Source of the DNA: Paraspadella gotoi
Taxonomy: Eukaryota; Chaetognatha
Length of the DNA stretch: 64,000 nucleotides
Direction of reading: 5' to 3'
NCBI GenBank assembly: GCA_051294375.1
Contig: CM119265.1
Coordinates: 17,850,893 to 17,914,892 of the forward strand
The position numbers and the translations under genes were made by a program. Within the stretch, counting starts at the first letter, position 1. Each line of letters opens with the position of its first letter. The notes beneath the pieces were generated by a model. It searched no databases and was not told the DNA's origin. It was given only the letters and a program-made list of their open reading frames with translations. This document shows, piece after piece, positions 24,275 through 36,104 of this stretch.

Positions 24275-27200
24275 GTCTCCGCGGCGATATCGTAAAAATC
24301 CGTAAAGGTACATTGGAATGAGGCCCATTATGTTTTTGGAAGATAAGAAGAGGTTTGGGAAGATAAAAAAAGAAGAGTTATGGTTGGAGTAATGATTTCG
24401 GAGGGGCAAGGGGAGTAGAGAGAGGGTGGGTGAGTGGGACAGAAGAAAGCGAGGGATGTGAAAGAAAGAAGGGTAGGTTGGGTGAATTGCGAAAAGGAAC
24501 TACCTCGATTTTAAAGTTGACGAATATTTCGGGTGGGTCTCCGAAGGTAAACGAGTCAAGAAAATTGCCGACGAACATCCGCATCGTGGGGAGAAAAAAA
24601 ATTTTTAAGCCGTGGGAAAGTAGAAAAATAGAACTCGGGGTCAAAAATGTTCCGCGGAACCGAGGAAAAGGAGACGGATGGAGAGATGGGGGCGGGAGGC
24701 AAAGACGTCGTCGTCGTCGTTCGTCGTCGTATTTTGTCTGCAAGTTTCTCGTTTAAAGAGATTAGACAGGCTTGTTCGCTGTTTGGGGCGACAGCAAAGT
24801 TTCGCAAATTCTCGCGGTTTACAGCAGTTGTTCATCGTAATTGAATTAGATTTTGTTTCTGCCTTCGAGACACTAAGAATGAGCGACGTCCCTTGGCCGC
24901 CTTGCCGTGGCGTTGGGACACTCGGTAGTGAGACGGCCAAATACATCAACGGATAGCTAGAATTAAACCAACTTACGTTTATTTTTCTAAATTAAATTAT
25001 CGAATCAAAACTTAACAAACGAAAATACTGAATTAATTCCCCAAATACCCTCGCAACACGGCTACAAAAAAAACAAACCGAGTGAGTGTTGTTAGGCTGG
25101 GGCTTTCGTTTAAACAGTCCCGCGCGGATATGCGCGATAAGTCTGAAGCATATGGCCGCGTCGATACCGTCTTAATTATTGACGCTGAAAACGGATTACG
25201 AATGGCGTATTTGAACGAGGCGAAGGGAGAGAAATCACTATGCACCCTGTCTGTCTAGCGATATTAATCGTAAACTGGTTTTGATAATTTTTAAGGGTCA
25301 TAAAATTTATTGGCTATTGATGGCTCTCAAAAAAAAAGTTAATAGAGTAGAATAGAATACGCATGCACCGCCCGGGAATCGAACCCGAGTCGCAAGAATG
25401 GGAATCTTGCATGATACCACTACACCAGCGGTGCGATGTGGCTACATAGAAAAGTTTCATGCTAAATCTTTGGAAAAAAAAAGAATCAGCCTTTACGCTA
25501 AAAAGCATCTTCTCCACATGTGAACCCGATTCAGAAGATTCACCACGACACCTTTGTGGGATTTTGAATCACCTGCATCACCGGCCTCATATGCATCACC
25601 TTTTTCCAGCCGATGAAACCACACAAATTTAATTTCAATGACAAGCCGCAATCCTTTAAACAAACCGAAAAACCTATTCAAGCTTACCAATGAATTACTC
25701 CGTTCTAACATATTGATGCTCTTGTGGGCCTCCCGTTTTCGGCCCTACCACGCGATTCGGGCCGTAAATTACGGCGACAAAACGACAAAACAAAAGAAGA
25801 AATAAACGAGAATAGAAACGAGAAGGAATCGAAGCCTTTCGTCGTAAACAGAGCGAGGAGGCGGAGGCGGCGGGAAAACGAGCGGACGCCGAGAAGAGCA
25901 GCGGGAGTTTCGACGCTCGTTACGCGTCTTTGCGAAGAACGAGGCCGTCTGCTACGGGCGTGACGACTGACGAGAAACGAAAGATTGCCGTGTCTAGTAG
26001 ACTGTCTACTGTCTAGCTCTGCCACGATTTTGCGGATGCTCTGTGAATGATCTCTGTATTGAATATTTAAGTTCCAGTTATTTAACGTTATTTATTAATA
26101 ATTTTAATATGTTGCAAGAGGGATGGAGGACTTAAGCCACTATTGTCCGTAACATGTCAAAGGTCAGAGACAAGATAGCTTATTTATTCATATGTATTGT
26201 AAAATTTCAAAAAAATGTTTAAAATAATTTAGAATATCATTTTAGGCCCTACTGTAATAGTAGTGTAATATAGTTTATAGTGGCAAATCCAACGTTTAAC
26301 TCTTTACTACGAGGATGCGGCTGAGTCGGCAGCGGCGGCGTCGCCAGCGGGCGAGGCGCTCAAAGTCGTTTACTCGCATGAATTTATTTGAATTTATTCC
26401 CCGGCTTCGAAGGAGATAAAATAAAATAAAATAAAAATTCTCGATCAAAGCGGAAACTGAATCTAAGATGAGATCCGCACATCAAAGAACATGGGCGACG
26501 CCGCTCTCGGCTGCCCCTGCCGCCTCTGAAGCCCCTGCGGCGCGCAGCCTCGGCCGTTTCCGGCTGCCCCTGACACGAGGGGGCGCCGCAGCCGCCAATC
26601 CTCACAGTCGACGACGCCGAAGAAGAAACGACGATCAGGACGAAAAGATCACAAGGAAGTGAAGAAAAATAAAAGGATTATGAAAATAAAGAAAGAAAGA
26701 AAGAAAGAAATAAAGAAACAAAGAAACAAAGAAACAAAGAAACAAAGAAGAAACAAAATAAAAATGACGTTATTCAACACAATACTTGACATTCATAAAT
26801 TAATTCATCTAATTCTTTTAAGTAGTTAAATGGTTCACATACAAAAAAAAATTACAGTAATTTTGCTTCTTTCAGTTTGCCGTTCATTTACAAGTTCCTC
26901 TTTTTTTCGTTTTTATTTTTTTCCGTCGTGGCGCTGAATTCGTTTTATTCTCCGACGAACAAAATGGAAACGGCGACACAAAAACCCCATTAGAGCCTCA
27001 GCGTCAATTCTGACGTCGAGTTTCTCTGACGAAAAGAAAAGATTTTTTCTTTTGCTATTTATTATTTATTTAGATTTTCTGATGCGATTATGAAATTATA
27101 TTTTTTTCCCGATTTTAGAATAACTGCTCACTAAATAACTATGGCTAAATTAAACATTGAATCTTTCCTTTTTGTAGTCATCATTCTGCATCAATAAATA

Positions 27201-27638
27201 ATTTGATATTAATTTTATTTCACATATTCAATAATCATAACTTTATTTCCAGTAAAATTAAACCGATAAAGTGCACATGTAATATCTCTTCGATATAGTT
27301 CAACGTCCGGGCATGAGGACAGCCGGGTCATTTTCTTCCTACCTCAGTTTCTCTTTTCCTCTGGACCTTTTTTTTTCAGCAAGTTCCCGAGAAATCGATT
27401 TTTTCAAATTGGCGCCAATTTCTGAGGATTCTGCACGCATCCGGTCGGAATGGGAGGGGGGGAGAGAGGCCATGGAAAGAGAAAGGAGAGACACAGAGAG
27501 AGATTGTGAAAGACAGAAAGGAGAGAAAGAGAGTCAGACTGAAGAGAGGGCTTTCAGAATCACCGCTCCGACCTCTTCATAAAACAGAAATGGCGAGAAA
27601 AGGAGAGGAAAAAAACAGACAGTAGAGCGGTAAAAAAG

Positions 27639-27680
<42 letters not shown>

Positions 27681-27689
27681 AGGAGAGAG

Positions 27690-27729
<40 letters not shown>

Positions 27730-27876
27730 AAGATGAATTGGAAAGAAAAGAAAGAGCATGGCAGCAAACAGACTCGTTATCACGATATAACTTAGCGCGT
27801 GATTTTTCCCCCAGGACTCACTCCGACTTCAAAAACAATTTCCTCTCGAGAATTCAAACTCTTCTTAGCCCGGGAA

Positions 27877-27911
<35 letters not shown>

Positions 27912-28885
27912 GAGTGAGATCTGCACCTACCGACTAAATAAAGGATTCCAATAAAGAAAAGAAGTCGATGAAGAGAATGTTAACTGGAAGCCCGGTTGCC
28001 CCAGTGGCGTTGCTTCCATATGTTTTCATGGGGTAGCGTTAGGCGAAGACTGCTGGGGCGCGATAACATCTCCAAGCGGCCAATTTAGCGCCCCTCGCCA
28101 TTCCAGGCATTATCGACGTCGTCGTCGTCGTCGTCGTCGCCGTCGTTCAGCTTTTGATTAATCTTAGAAATGCAATTAGGCTTGACTTTCATCCAATCCT
28201 TTTCGTAGCAACACAGATAGGGTTCGCGCGCGACGACCGGTTTGAGTGTGACGGACGTTCCGGTAGCAAAAGACCAAGTCTCCCCTATGGAGATCCAAGA
28301 TCCACAGATCCAATTACATACTTTGTAAGTTAAAACTTGTCAAGCGAAAAAAGTTCAAGCAACATATAACGAAATCCCCCCGTCAGCGACGATGCGATCA
28401 TTCTCGTGGGTTTATCGTCAATCGCCCACTCGACCGAGCCGATCGCGTCCCTTCATTACGCCAAAGGATCTCCCCCGTCCAATCAAATCAGGAATCGCTG
28501 CTCTCAACGAATCAGGGCTTCGTAATTCGCGACGGCTTTCGTTCTCAGGTGAATTACGCGCCTCGTTTTCGATGCTCTTTCGTTTTATGGACGATTTCGA
28601 TCGGATTTCCATTTCGTTTTATCTTTTATTTTGATTAGATTTCCTCCTTTCGTCCGTCACATCTGTTTAGGTCGAAATTTGTTCCCCTTTTGCTTATCTC
28701 GTTTTCCAGACGTTAGTAGAAACCCCCAAGGCCCACACTCTCTTGAAAATCAGTTATTGAAATACTAATCTAATACGTCTTTGAATCTCCGCAATCTCTA
28801 TATATCTGCCCTAATATCTGACCTAATAATCGTCTTACTTGACTCATCACTTCTACCTTCTCTCACCCACCTTTCCTTTCCTCAA
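22421..28885 (-). repeat. Block U, copy 4 (reverse complement)
   Basis: This is the only U copy with both ends in gap-free sequence. It joins block A on the left (GACGCC then AATGAAGGATGCTCC) and unique DNA on the right after CTTTCCTTTCCTCAA. This arrangement is the best candidate for the true chromosomal order. It carries the best-preserved tRNA-Gly. Confidence 0.9.
25364..25434 (-). tRNA. tRNA-Gly(CCC)
   Basis: This is an intact nuclear tRNA gene of 71 nt including the discriminator A. The acceptor stem GCACCGC pairs fully with GCGGTGC. The A box is TGGTGTAGTGG and the B box GGTTCGATTCC is canonical. The anticodon loop is TTCCCAT, giving CCC, so it reads GGG codons. No intron is present, and a run of eight or more T lies downstream on the minus strand as a Pol III terminator. 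It closely matches the animal tRNA-Gly-CCC family. Three further representations of this gene lie in the window. Confidence 0.96.
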
Positions 28886-29080
28886 CCCATTCACGTCAGC
28901 GTCACGCCATTAAACGCGGAAGGTTGAGTAATCCCATCTAATGTTTTTTTGTTTATTTGTTTTTTTTGTTTTTTTTTTTTAATCAAGCGACTAGAATTTG
29001 ACTTTATTTCTTTCGACAATTTCACGGTTGACTTACTTTACCAAGATGTTTTACTTTTGATTTGTCATTTCTTTTTTTTC
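28886..29080. other. Right flank of block U
   Basis: Unique AT- and T-rich sequence with no gene visible. A polypyrimidine run at its end forms the acceptor of the next candidate exon. Confidence 0.5.
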
Positions 29081-29082
29081 AG

Positions 29083-29235
29083 CAATTCATAATAAATAAC
29101 AACATTTTACTAACTCTGCCTACATACGGATTTTCTCCTTTACCCATTTACATCCGGGAGGTCCAATTAGCGAGCGCCGAAGGAACAGACGGCGGACCAG
29201 TCCCGCTTTTGGAAGCAAGATGGAGGGGGGATAAA
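29083..29235 (+). CDS. Candidate internal exon, unknown protein
   Basis: A strong acceptor (CTTTTTTTTCAG) is followed by 51 open codons and a donor (AAA then GTGAGA), phase 0 at both ends. The translation contains SPLPIYIREVQLASAEGTDG and PLLEARWRGDK. The first third is AT-rich and less protein-like. I found no matching neighbour exon, and the opposite strand is also open. Function unknown. Confidence 0.3.
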
Positions 29236-29569
29236 GTGAGAATTTCTCGCCGGCTGTGTGATTGAGGAGACTGTGCTATGCAATGGAACGGTGAGGAAAG
29301 CGAGATTGCATGGAGTGATAAGCCGTTTGCAAACGCCACGGGAGTGAATACTTTGTAGAGTGGCAGCGCGCGCGGGGAGCGAAATAAAAATCAGAGATTG
29401 CGTCCGAAGAATTATTTTACGACCTCGAGGCTTGTTAAGAGGCGCAGATGTGGACGGCCGATGAATAGTGTTTGATTTATTGAGGAAAAAAATCTTAAAA
29501 GTATAGTGATCTCGCCAGATGTTACTATCAAAGAAAATAAATGAAAAAATTTATAAAAAAAAACGAATT

Positions 29570-29884
29570 ATTGTGATGTAATACTAATTGATTGGTTGAT
29601 GTAATAGTAATTGATGAATTGATGTAATAGTGATTGATTGATTGATGTAATAGTAATTTATTGATTTATTTAATAGTAATTTTTTGATGCGATGATAACC
29701 AATAATTAATAGGATAATAACCAAATAATTGATGCGATGATAATCATCCATTGATGCAATGATAGTCATTCATTGATGCAATAATAGTTATTCATTATTA
29801 CAATGATAATCATTCATTGATACTATGATCGTTATTCATTGATGTGATGATAGTTATTCATTGATGCGATGATAGTCATTCAGA
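29570..29884. repeat. Minisatellite of about 22 bp
   Basis: Degenerate tandem units of the form AGTTATTCATTGATGCGATG plus AT are regular from about 29,765 to 29,884. They are more diverged, with period near 23, from 29,570. No coding potential. Confidence 0.85.
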
Positions 29885-30009
29885 GTATCGACCTTAAGCC
29901 GTGCCAGTGGCGTCACAAATATTTTTTTATTTTCACGTTGACCTTTTCCCTCGAATTATTTTGGTCAACAACGTAGGTTTTTTTTTCGTCTCTCTCCGCG
30001 TCATCGTCT

Positions 30010-30201
30010 TTGTCGGCTGCGGGTGTCGGTTTTGGTAGTTGGGGCATTAGAAATGACAGCAGAGTCAGCGGTGGCGGGAGCGACGACGATGACGACGACG
30101 ACGAGGGCGACAATGCTTCATCAGCGGAAACCGGTGAATCATCGTTGAATCTTCCCGAAAAAAAAAATGGAGTTTGGAATTTCATCAAAAATCGCGATTA
30201 A
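30010..30201 (+). CDS. Possible terminal exon with Asp-rich run
   Basis: The frame reads GFGSWGIRNDSRVSGGGS, then an Asp run, then EGDNASSAETGESSLNLPEKK and NGVWNFIKNRD before a TAA. The opposite strand is open too and also looks plausible, so the strand is uncertain. No convincing acceptor in phase with 29,083-29,235 was found. Confidence 0.2.
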   Translation: MSAAGVGFGSWGIRNDSRVSGGGSDDDDDDDEGDNASSAETGESSLNLPEKKNGVWNFIKNRD

Positions 30202-31700
30202 TTGATTCGGCGACTCTGGCCTTTAGTGTCTGTTCATGACACTGATCCGTGTTGCACAACGAACAATGGTCATTCTGTTTTAAAGGGCAATTGATTTTTG
30301 GCTCGATTCACTTTGACTGCTTCGAGAAGAAAGCAAATCAATTGGTGGAAAAAGGGAAGAAATCCAGACTAAGGTTACAAAAAATAAATAAGGTAGAAAA
30401 AGTAAAAAAAGGTGGCGGGAAAGAAATGTAAGGTTAATTACAAGGGGAGAAAGAGTAAAAGATAAATTGGTGCTTTAAATTTGTTCAGATGAAAAAAACC
30501 ATTAATTGAAAAAGGAAAAAAAATAAAGGAGACCAACTGTAAAAAAAATAGAGGTAAAATATAATATAATAATCAAATGCACGAGGAAGAATATAAATAA
30601 TGCGAACCCTAAGAGCCCCTTTGAACTCTCAAGGTCAACCGACGAGGTCAGCCGGGCGGCGGGAAATCTCGCTCCCGACGACGAGGTCAAATGTTCTGTT
30701 TTCACGCCGAGCGGAGCGGAAGGAGACCCGGGCCCCGATATCCGTATATATATTTTCTTTTTTATTCGGATATACGCCCACGCGTCGGATTAATATCTGT
30801 GAGGCTTGAAACGTGTGATGAAAATGAAACGATTGGGACACCACCTCATACCCTTGCAGGTTTAACCCGGATGTTGTTTAACAACTAACCAAATCCAATT
30901 CTTCTTGAAAACGCAAAACCAAAAGCTCGCATCTGATTTTTATAGAAAATATAAGATAACATGATAAATTGAGAACAAAAACAGATGATTTTATTCGCTC
31001 TTGGATTTCGTACTTTGGATTTGCTCCCGGAGACTATGCGAAAAAAATTTAGAATGACGTAAATAAAAGCCGCCCAAAGTCTAAAAAAAAATTAAGTTAA
31101 GCATTTTAAATGTGGTGATAAAATATTTTCACATGAACAACAAAATCACTATCATGGACAGATTTACTCTGATTATAATTATATCAAATTAATAAAGAAA
31201 TCTTTTGCTTTTATTCGCATTGTAGTAGAAAAGAACAAAAACGATAATCATAATAATGTTATGGGTTTTTCATGGATGATATCGGCCGAAAAGAGGTTGA
31301 AGGAATTTGATTGAGGCTTGGAGGACGGAAGAGAGGGGAAGCGAGATTTCCGCCAATGAATATGTGTGTGTGAGAGAGAGAGTGAGCGAGAGAGAAAGAG
31401 AAAGAGAAAGAGAGAGAGAGAGAGAGAGTGGATTTTCCCAACGAACCTCTGAAACCTTTGCTAATGGAAAACCGAGTGTAGACGGAACTCAAATATAAAA
31501 AAGCTACAAGACTGGAGCGAACTATATTTTTTTTCACAACCGAGTGGTTCGTGAGAATAAATGTCAAAGAGGTTGTCAAATGCGATGCAAGTGCGGCTAA
31601 TAAAAATTGGAGCCAAAGAGCCTCGTTTGTTGAAAGCTGACGAATTCCTTAGGTGGTTAAGTTGACTTGTAAATTAGTTATTTTACAATTAAAATGTCTG
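30202..31700. other. Intergenic, no gene seen
   Basis: AT-rich sequence with a GA tract at about 31,372-31,428 and short CpG-rich patches near 30,600-30,740. The short frames lack splice or homology support. Confidence 0.5.
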
Positions 31701-31772
31701 CGAGGTAGTTGCTAACCTTCGGGGTGTTTTTTCGGGCTCGGGAGATAAAAATAGCTCCAGGGACGATACCTT

Positions 31773-31786
<14 letters not shown>

Positions 31787-31816
<30 letters not shown>
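31787..31816. repeat. (TC)n microsatellite
   Basis: Pure TC run following a C8 stretch. Confidence 0.95.
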
Positions 31817-31819
<3 letters not shown>

Positions 31820-32180
31820 TTATTCAAATCTCCTGCTCTCTCGTTTTCTTCACCTTTTTTCTCCTTCCTTTCCCCTCTCCATGTTACTCTCGGTCTCAGC
31901 TTGACCGATAAAGAAAAAGCCCCCCCCAAGCAGAAAGAAAGCATTTTCGAACTAAAAAGCTTTTATGTTCCTTTTCATTCAAAAAAAAATATCTGTCAAC
32001 TGTCGTTTCGACTGCGGGACAAGTGACAACCAACGGCCCCAACAGACAGATAAAATGTCCGCCCTAAAACGAAATAAAGAAAAAAACTCTTTCTCGTGTT
32101 TTCTCTCGGGGAACATTGAAAACAATCGTGAGGAAATTCCGTTGACCATATGGGAGGACGCATTCGACAACGACGCCGTT

Positions 32181-32273
32181 AGATTCATCGAAAGAGATTC
32201 ATCACCCGAAACGAGAGATTCATGACGCGAAACAAGAGATTCATCGCGTTAAAACGTGAAATTCAACGCGCGA
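32181..32273. repeat. Minisatellite of 21-22 bp
   Basis: Units begin AGATTCAT and continue CACCCGAAACGAG, GACGCGAAACAAG and CGCGTTAAAACGTG. The array abuts a CpG-rich promoter-like stretch. Confidence 0.8.
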
Positions 32274-32600
32274 CCGCCCCCCCCTCATTCGCCCTCCCCT
32301 TCCAATCCATCGCCCACCTTCGTCCGCCACTCAGAAATAAAGGGATCCTCGTGGGGTCGTTTCACCTTTGACCCTCGAACCCGGGGCGACCCTTTTTCCG
32401 CGTCGCGTGTTGGCGCCGCCTCTTCTCTGACCCGGAAGCGCGATCTCGCGCGCTCCGGACGCGAGGAGGGGGGGGTCGGCGAACGTATAAGCGAAGCACG
32501 CGAAGAAGACCTCCCCGCCAAAATCTCATTCGCGTCGAAAGAAGGTGGCGACTGGTGACGTGATCTAGGTGGAGTTGAACACGCGAGGGAAGATTCGTTG
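32274..32600. promoter_or_regulatory. CpG-rich promoter-like stretch
   Basis: It contains an ETS-type site (ACCCGGAAGCG), an E2F-like TTGGCGCC and a CRE-like GTGACGTGAT, with dense CpG. Both strands are open for about 100 codons, but no splice signals favour a coding reading. Motif matches only. Confidence 0.35.
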
Positions 32601-33377
32601 TTGAGTAGGTAGGATTTTTCTTTTTTTTCGCTCAAAGGCGATTGGAACAAACGGTGGAACTGGCTGCCGAGTTTGTTTGTTTGTTTACGCGACCTTTTTC
32701 TTCACTCGCGGGTCACACTATCGCCGCTCGCGCGAAAGGGGGAAGGGGCAACTCCTGTGTCTTTGACAGGAGCATTCCCCAAACAATGCCAAGTCACTCG
32801 CCATGCATCGTCTTTTCTGTCACGGGGCGGACATCGGTCAGTGTTTCCATCGGCCGGCCGTCGTCACCAACTCGGATCTCACGCGATGGTACTTTTTCTA
32901 TTTCATTTGTGGGAAAGGGGGTGAAGTGAGAAGTGAGTTAGGGGCGTACGTGCCTTGTTATGGGTGGAGATATTTAGGACGTCACGCTACATTGGTCACG
33001 ACCAACAGCGTCTCACCAGGCTCTTAATTTTAACCCATTATCCTCGTAGCCAGAGAGGTAAAACATCACTACCCATCACCACATCGCTTCGTTTGCACAG
33101 GAGTGCAAATCGGATCGAGGGCAAAACTGGACAGAAAATTACGAAGGAATTCGAATTGAATCGACAATGGACAATATCAATTGGGTCTTTTGGATGGTCT
33201 TTTTTTATTTTCGTATGTACTATGTACTATGTAGAGCTTGACTGAGTTCAACGTTAATGAAAATATCCGCGTAGAAATCAAAACAGAATGAAAAGTGATT
33301 CATGATCATGGGAGAGCATCGTGTATTCGCCTCACGATCCGCAGATGCTGCGTGATGCCGTCAACGATGCGAACCCA

Positions 33378-33431
33378 GTGACAGGTTTTGCGTGGATCAC
33401 GTGACAGGTTCGGCGCGTATCACGTGACGAG
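33378..33431. promoter_or_regulatory. Tandem 23-bp repeat bearing two E-box palindromes
   Basis: Two 23-bp units (33,378-33,400 and 33,401-33,423) plus a partial third each end in ATCAC and begin GTGAC, so each junction creates TCACGTGA (33,397-33,404 and 33,420-33,427). This is the USF/MiT-TFE type of E-box. It lies just upstream of a candidate gene. Confidence 0.45.
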
Positions 33432-33506
33432 CGTTTGTTCGACACCGGTTTATCGAAACGGAGGCATTAAATTCAAAGAGGAAAACAGATTTATAATTTT
33501 TGGCAG

Positions 33507-34433
33507 GAACGACGACGTCGACGACGACGACAACGGCCTCACGTTCCTTTCTCCCCAGCGTTCACGAGATTTTCACCCCGGGTAGGTGAAGCGAGTGAGT
33601 GAGAATCCTTCGGGCGTTTTACGAAACTCACTCAACGCGCGAGTGAAACATGAAGCGTCAGTTTGTTTGTTGACAACCGAAGATCAAAATTTCTTTTTTT
33701 TTTTAACGACCCCAGTTCTCTCACCCGCAAATATCATGTTTTTTTCTTAACTGAACTTTCACTGTCGAGAATCTTACCAGTTTTACCTGAATTCTTTAGC
33801 CTGAGGCATGATAAGAGTAGACAAAATGTTATCGGAAATATTCCTTTTGAAATTGGTAAAACCAAAATAAAATTATCCATTCATTCGATGAATAAATCTT
33901 TACTTTAAACAGGTTATTGCGGGGACATCTAGATTCCTCTTACACTTGCAGTCTAGATTAATAAGTACCTGGATTCCTTATCAATGAAATGGAATAATGT
34001 TTTTTTATGAACAGTTGTGGCAAGTAAATGGGACGAGGTTCGGATCGAGAATGATTTTATTCTCCAACAACAAATACAAAAATCAACAAGTGAAAATGCT
34101 AAGTCAAAAACAGTAAACAATAACTTTACAAGTGAGAAAGAGAAAGTTCGACCAGAGTTCTTGATCTGATAAGTTCGCGTGTTGTTATTGCCGCACAGCA
34201 TCAATTTGACGTAAGTAGTATTATATTGTACTCCTTACTAGCATCAAAATACAAAGAGCTTATTTTTCGAGTAAGTAGCCTCATATATCCCCAATAAGCG
34301 AGCATGATTCTTTGAAAATAAATTAATTCGCAAAAACGAAAATTCTAAAATCTAAAATAAAACTTTGTCGATTTTCGTTCTTTATTCAGGCCTGGCAGCG
34401 AATCGCGATTTCGCATTTCGGGAGAGTAATTAA
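33507..34433 (+). CDS. Candidate four-exon gene, unknown function, 5' end not resolved
   Basis: Four exons keep one reading phase: 33,507-33,581 (Asp-rich, then GLTFLSPQRSRDFHPG; donor GTAGGT), 33,800-33,855 (LRHDKSRQNVIGNIPFEI; acceptor TTCTTTAG, donor GTAAAA), 34,015-34,131 (VVASKWDEVRIENDFILQQQ and onward; donor GTGAGA) and 34,390-34,433 (SLAANRDFAFRESN, then TAA). Introns are 218, 159 and 258 bp. Exon 1 may extend upstream to about 33,388, where the frame stays open. If the third exon is not spliced at 34,131, the frame stops at a nearby TGA. A rival frame in the last exon stays open to 34,617. I do not recognise the protein. Support comes from phase agreement and composition only. Confidence 0.4.
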
Positions 34434-34770
34434 ACCGGAAAAGCAAACATTTACGCCGCCGATCGAAGCGGCGACGTCAAACGGGCGCCGCCGACGCCGC
34501 TCGTCCGAACAGCGCCGGGATTTTTTGGCCGACGCCGTCAGCAAATTACCCTACGAACGTCGGCTCCGCTTTGGAGTGGCGGCCGAGAATTCGTCGCGTT
34601 CGGGAGTTGGGCGCTGATTTTTTCCAAAAATCGACTGAGGGTAGTTTGGAGCCGTCATTTCCAGCGGTCGGCCGGGGCCGCATTGGCCGAATCGGAATCG
34701 GCCGGCATCCGGCGTTATCGGCCGGTTTCTCTCGCCACCAGCCGACTGCTGGTACATACAATTGACCGGG
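34434..34770. promoter_or_regulatory. CpG-rich stretch with repeated CGGCCG
   Basis: Dense CpG with several CGGCCG/TGGCCG words between 34,660 and 34,730, open on both strands. It may be the 3' part of the preceding candidate gene or a promoter. Not resolved. Confidence 0.25.
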
Positions 34771-34844
34771 AATTTCCCTTTTCTTTCTCTCGATTTCCTC
34801 TTTTGTCCGCTGAAAAAGTAATTTTCGCCTCGTCCAAAACGGTC

Positions 34845-34866
34845 TTATACAGTCCCGACTGTATAA
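34845..34866. other. Perfect 10-bp palindrome with 2-bp centre
   Basis: TTATACAGTC, then CC, then GACTGTATAA. It could be a dimeric DNA-binding site or a hairpin. Confidence 0.6.
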
Positions 34867-35987
34867 TCCGTTTCGCTCTTTATTGTCGCGTTGACAGCTC
34901 GATACGGACGATCGCAGTTTATTACACTGTACTGTCATCTGGCGAATATATTGGTATTTTGCGGCATTCTGATTTTGGCAAAGAGATTTGGATGTAGCGT
35001 CTTTCGACGTAGGGAGGCTACGTCGTGGCCTTGGATCCCTTTTTCCTTTTCATTTTCTTTCTTTTCTTTCTTTTTCTTTCCTTTCTTTTTTCTGCTTTCT
35101 TTTCTATCCAATTTTCTCTTCTTTATTTCGTTGCTTTCGGAACGAGAGAGGAATTCTGATACATTCCTTTGCCTTGGCCTTTCCGGTCAAATATCTGTTT
35201 TCTGAATTACAAACAAAAAAGTAATATATTTGGTATCACAAACAACCCATCTTGGGCCATCGTTCTTTTTTTTTTTTGGCCCGAAAAATATGGTAAATGG
35301 TAAATACCCCAAAGAGCAAGCTATTCCTGTTCCTATTCTGATCATAAACCATAGATCACTTTTGGGCGTCACCAAACTTCCAATTTTATATTCCTTCCAA
35401 TATTTATGAAGATATATTTTTTTTCTTCCGCTTTTTCTTCTCTCTCGTCGTTCATTTTTCTATTTAGGGTTTGACTGTCATAACCGATAATGTTTTTCCC
35501 GCTTTTTCCCGGTTTTTCTTTTCGTAATTTTTTTCGACTTTTTTCCCTTCAGGATGTTTTATTTGGGAGGGCGTGGTGGTTAAGGTGGGTGGTGAAAGTG
35601 GTGAAACGGTGCAGCTGGTGCATGTGAAGATGGAATAAATCTGAGAATCCAGTTCCAGCATCTTGTGAGATATGTATTGGCCGGGAAATCAATCAAGACG
35701 TCAAATGAGTCTGGCAGATACGTTTGCGTTTATTCAGGTTGTTGAAAAAGGGGAGAAAAGATTATTACCAGCTCAAAATTGTGCCTGAAAATGTACATCT
35801 CTCATTATCTGATTTAAAGTGGGGGGTTTTTCTTCGAAAATATTTACGATTATTTGAATTCAACTCTTCACTGATAACCACCATCATCACCTCTCGTGAA
35901 CGCCTAATTTGAAGCGTGATTTTTTTTGCAGATTCGTACAATTTACGCACACGAACAAACGACGGAAGTTCGTGGCGCCGAAAAAAC

Positions 35988-35990
<3 letters not shown>
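34867..35990. other. Intergenic or intronic, no gene seen
   Basis: Pyrimidine-rich 35,035-35,120, otherwise AT-rich. If the minus-strand gene to the right continues downstream, this is its intron or 3' region. Confidence 0.4.
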
Positions 35991-35992
<2 letters not shown>

Positions 35993-36035
<43 letters not shown>

Positions 36036-36083
36036 AGAGAGGAGAGAGAGAGAGAGAGAAGAGAAGAGAGAGAGAGAAGAGAT
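35993..36083. repeat. (GA)n microsatellite
   Basis: Interrupted GA run lying just past a splice donor of the minus-strand gene. Confidence 0.95.
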
Positions 36084-36104
36084 AGGCTCAATATATCGAC
36101 TCAC

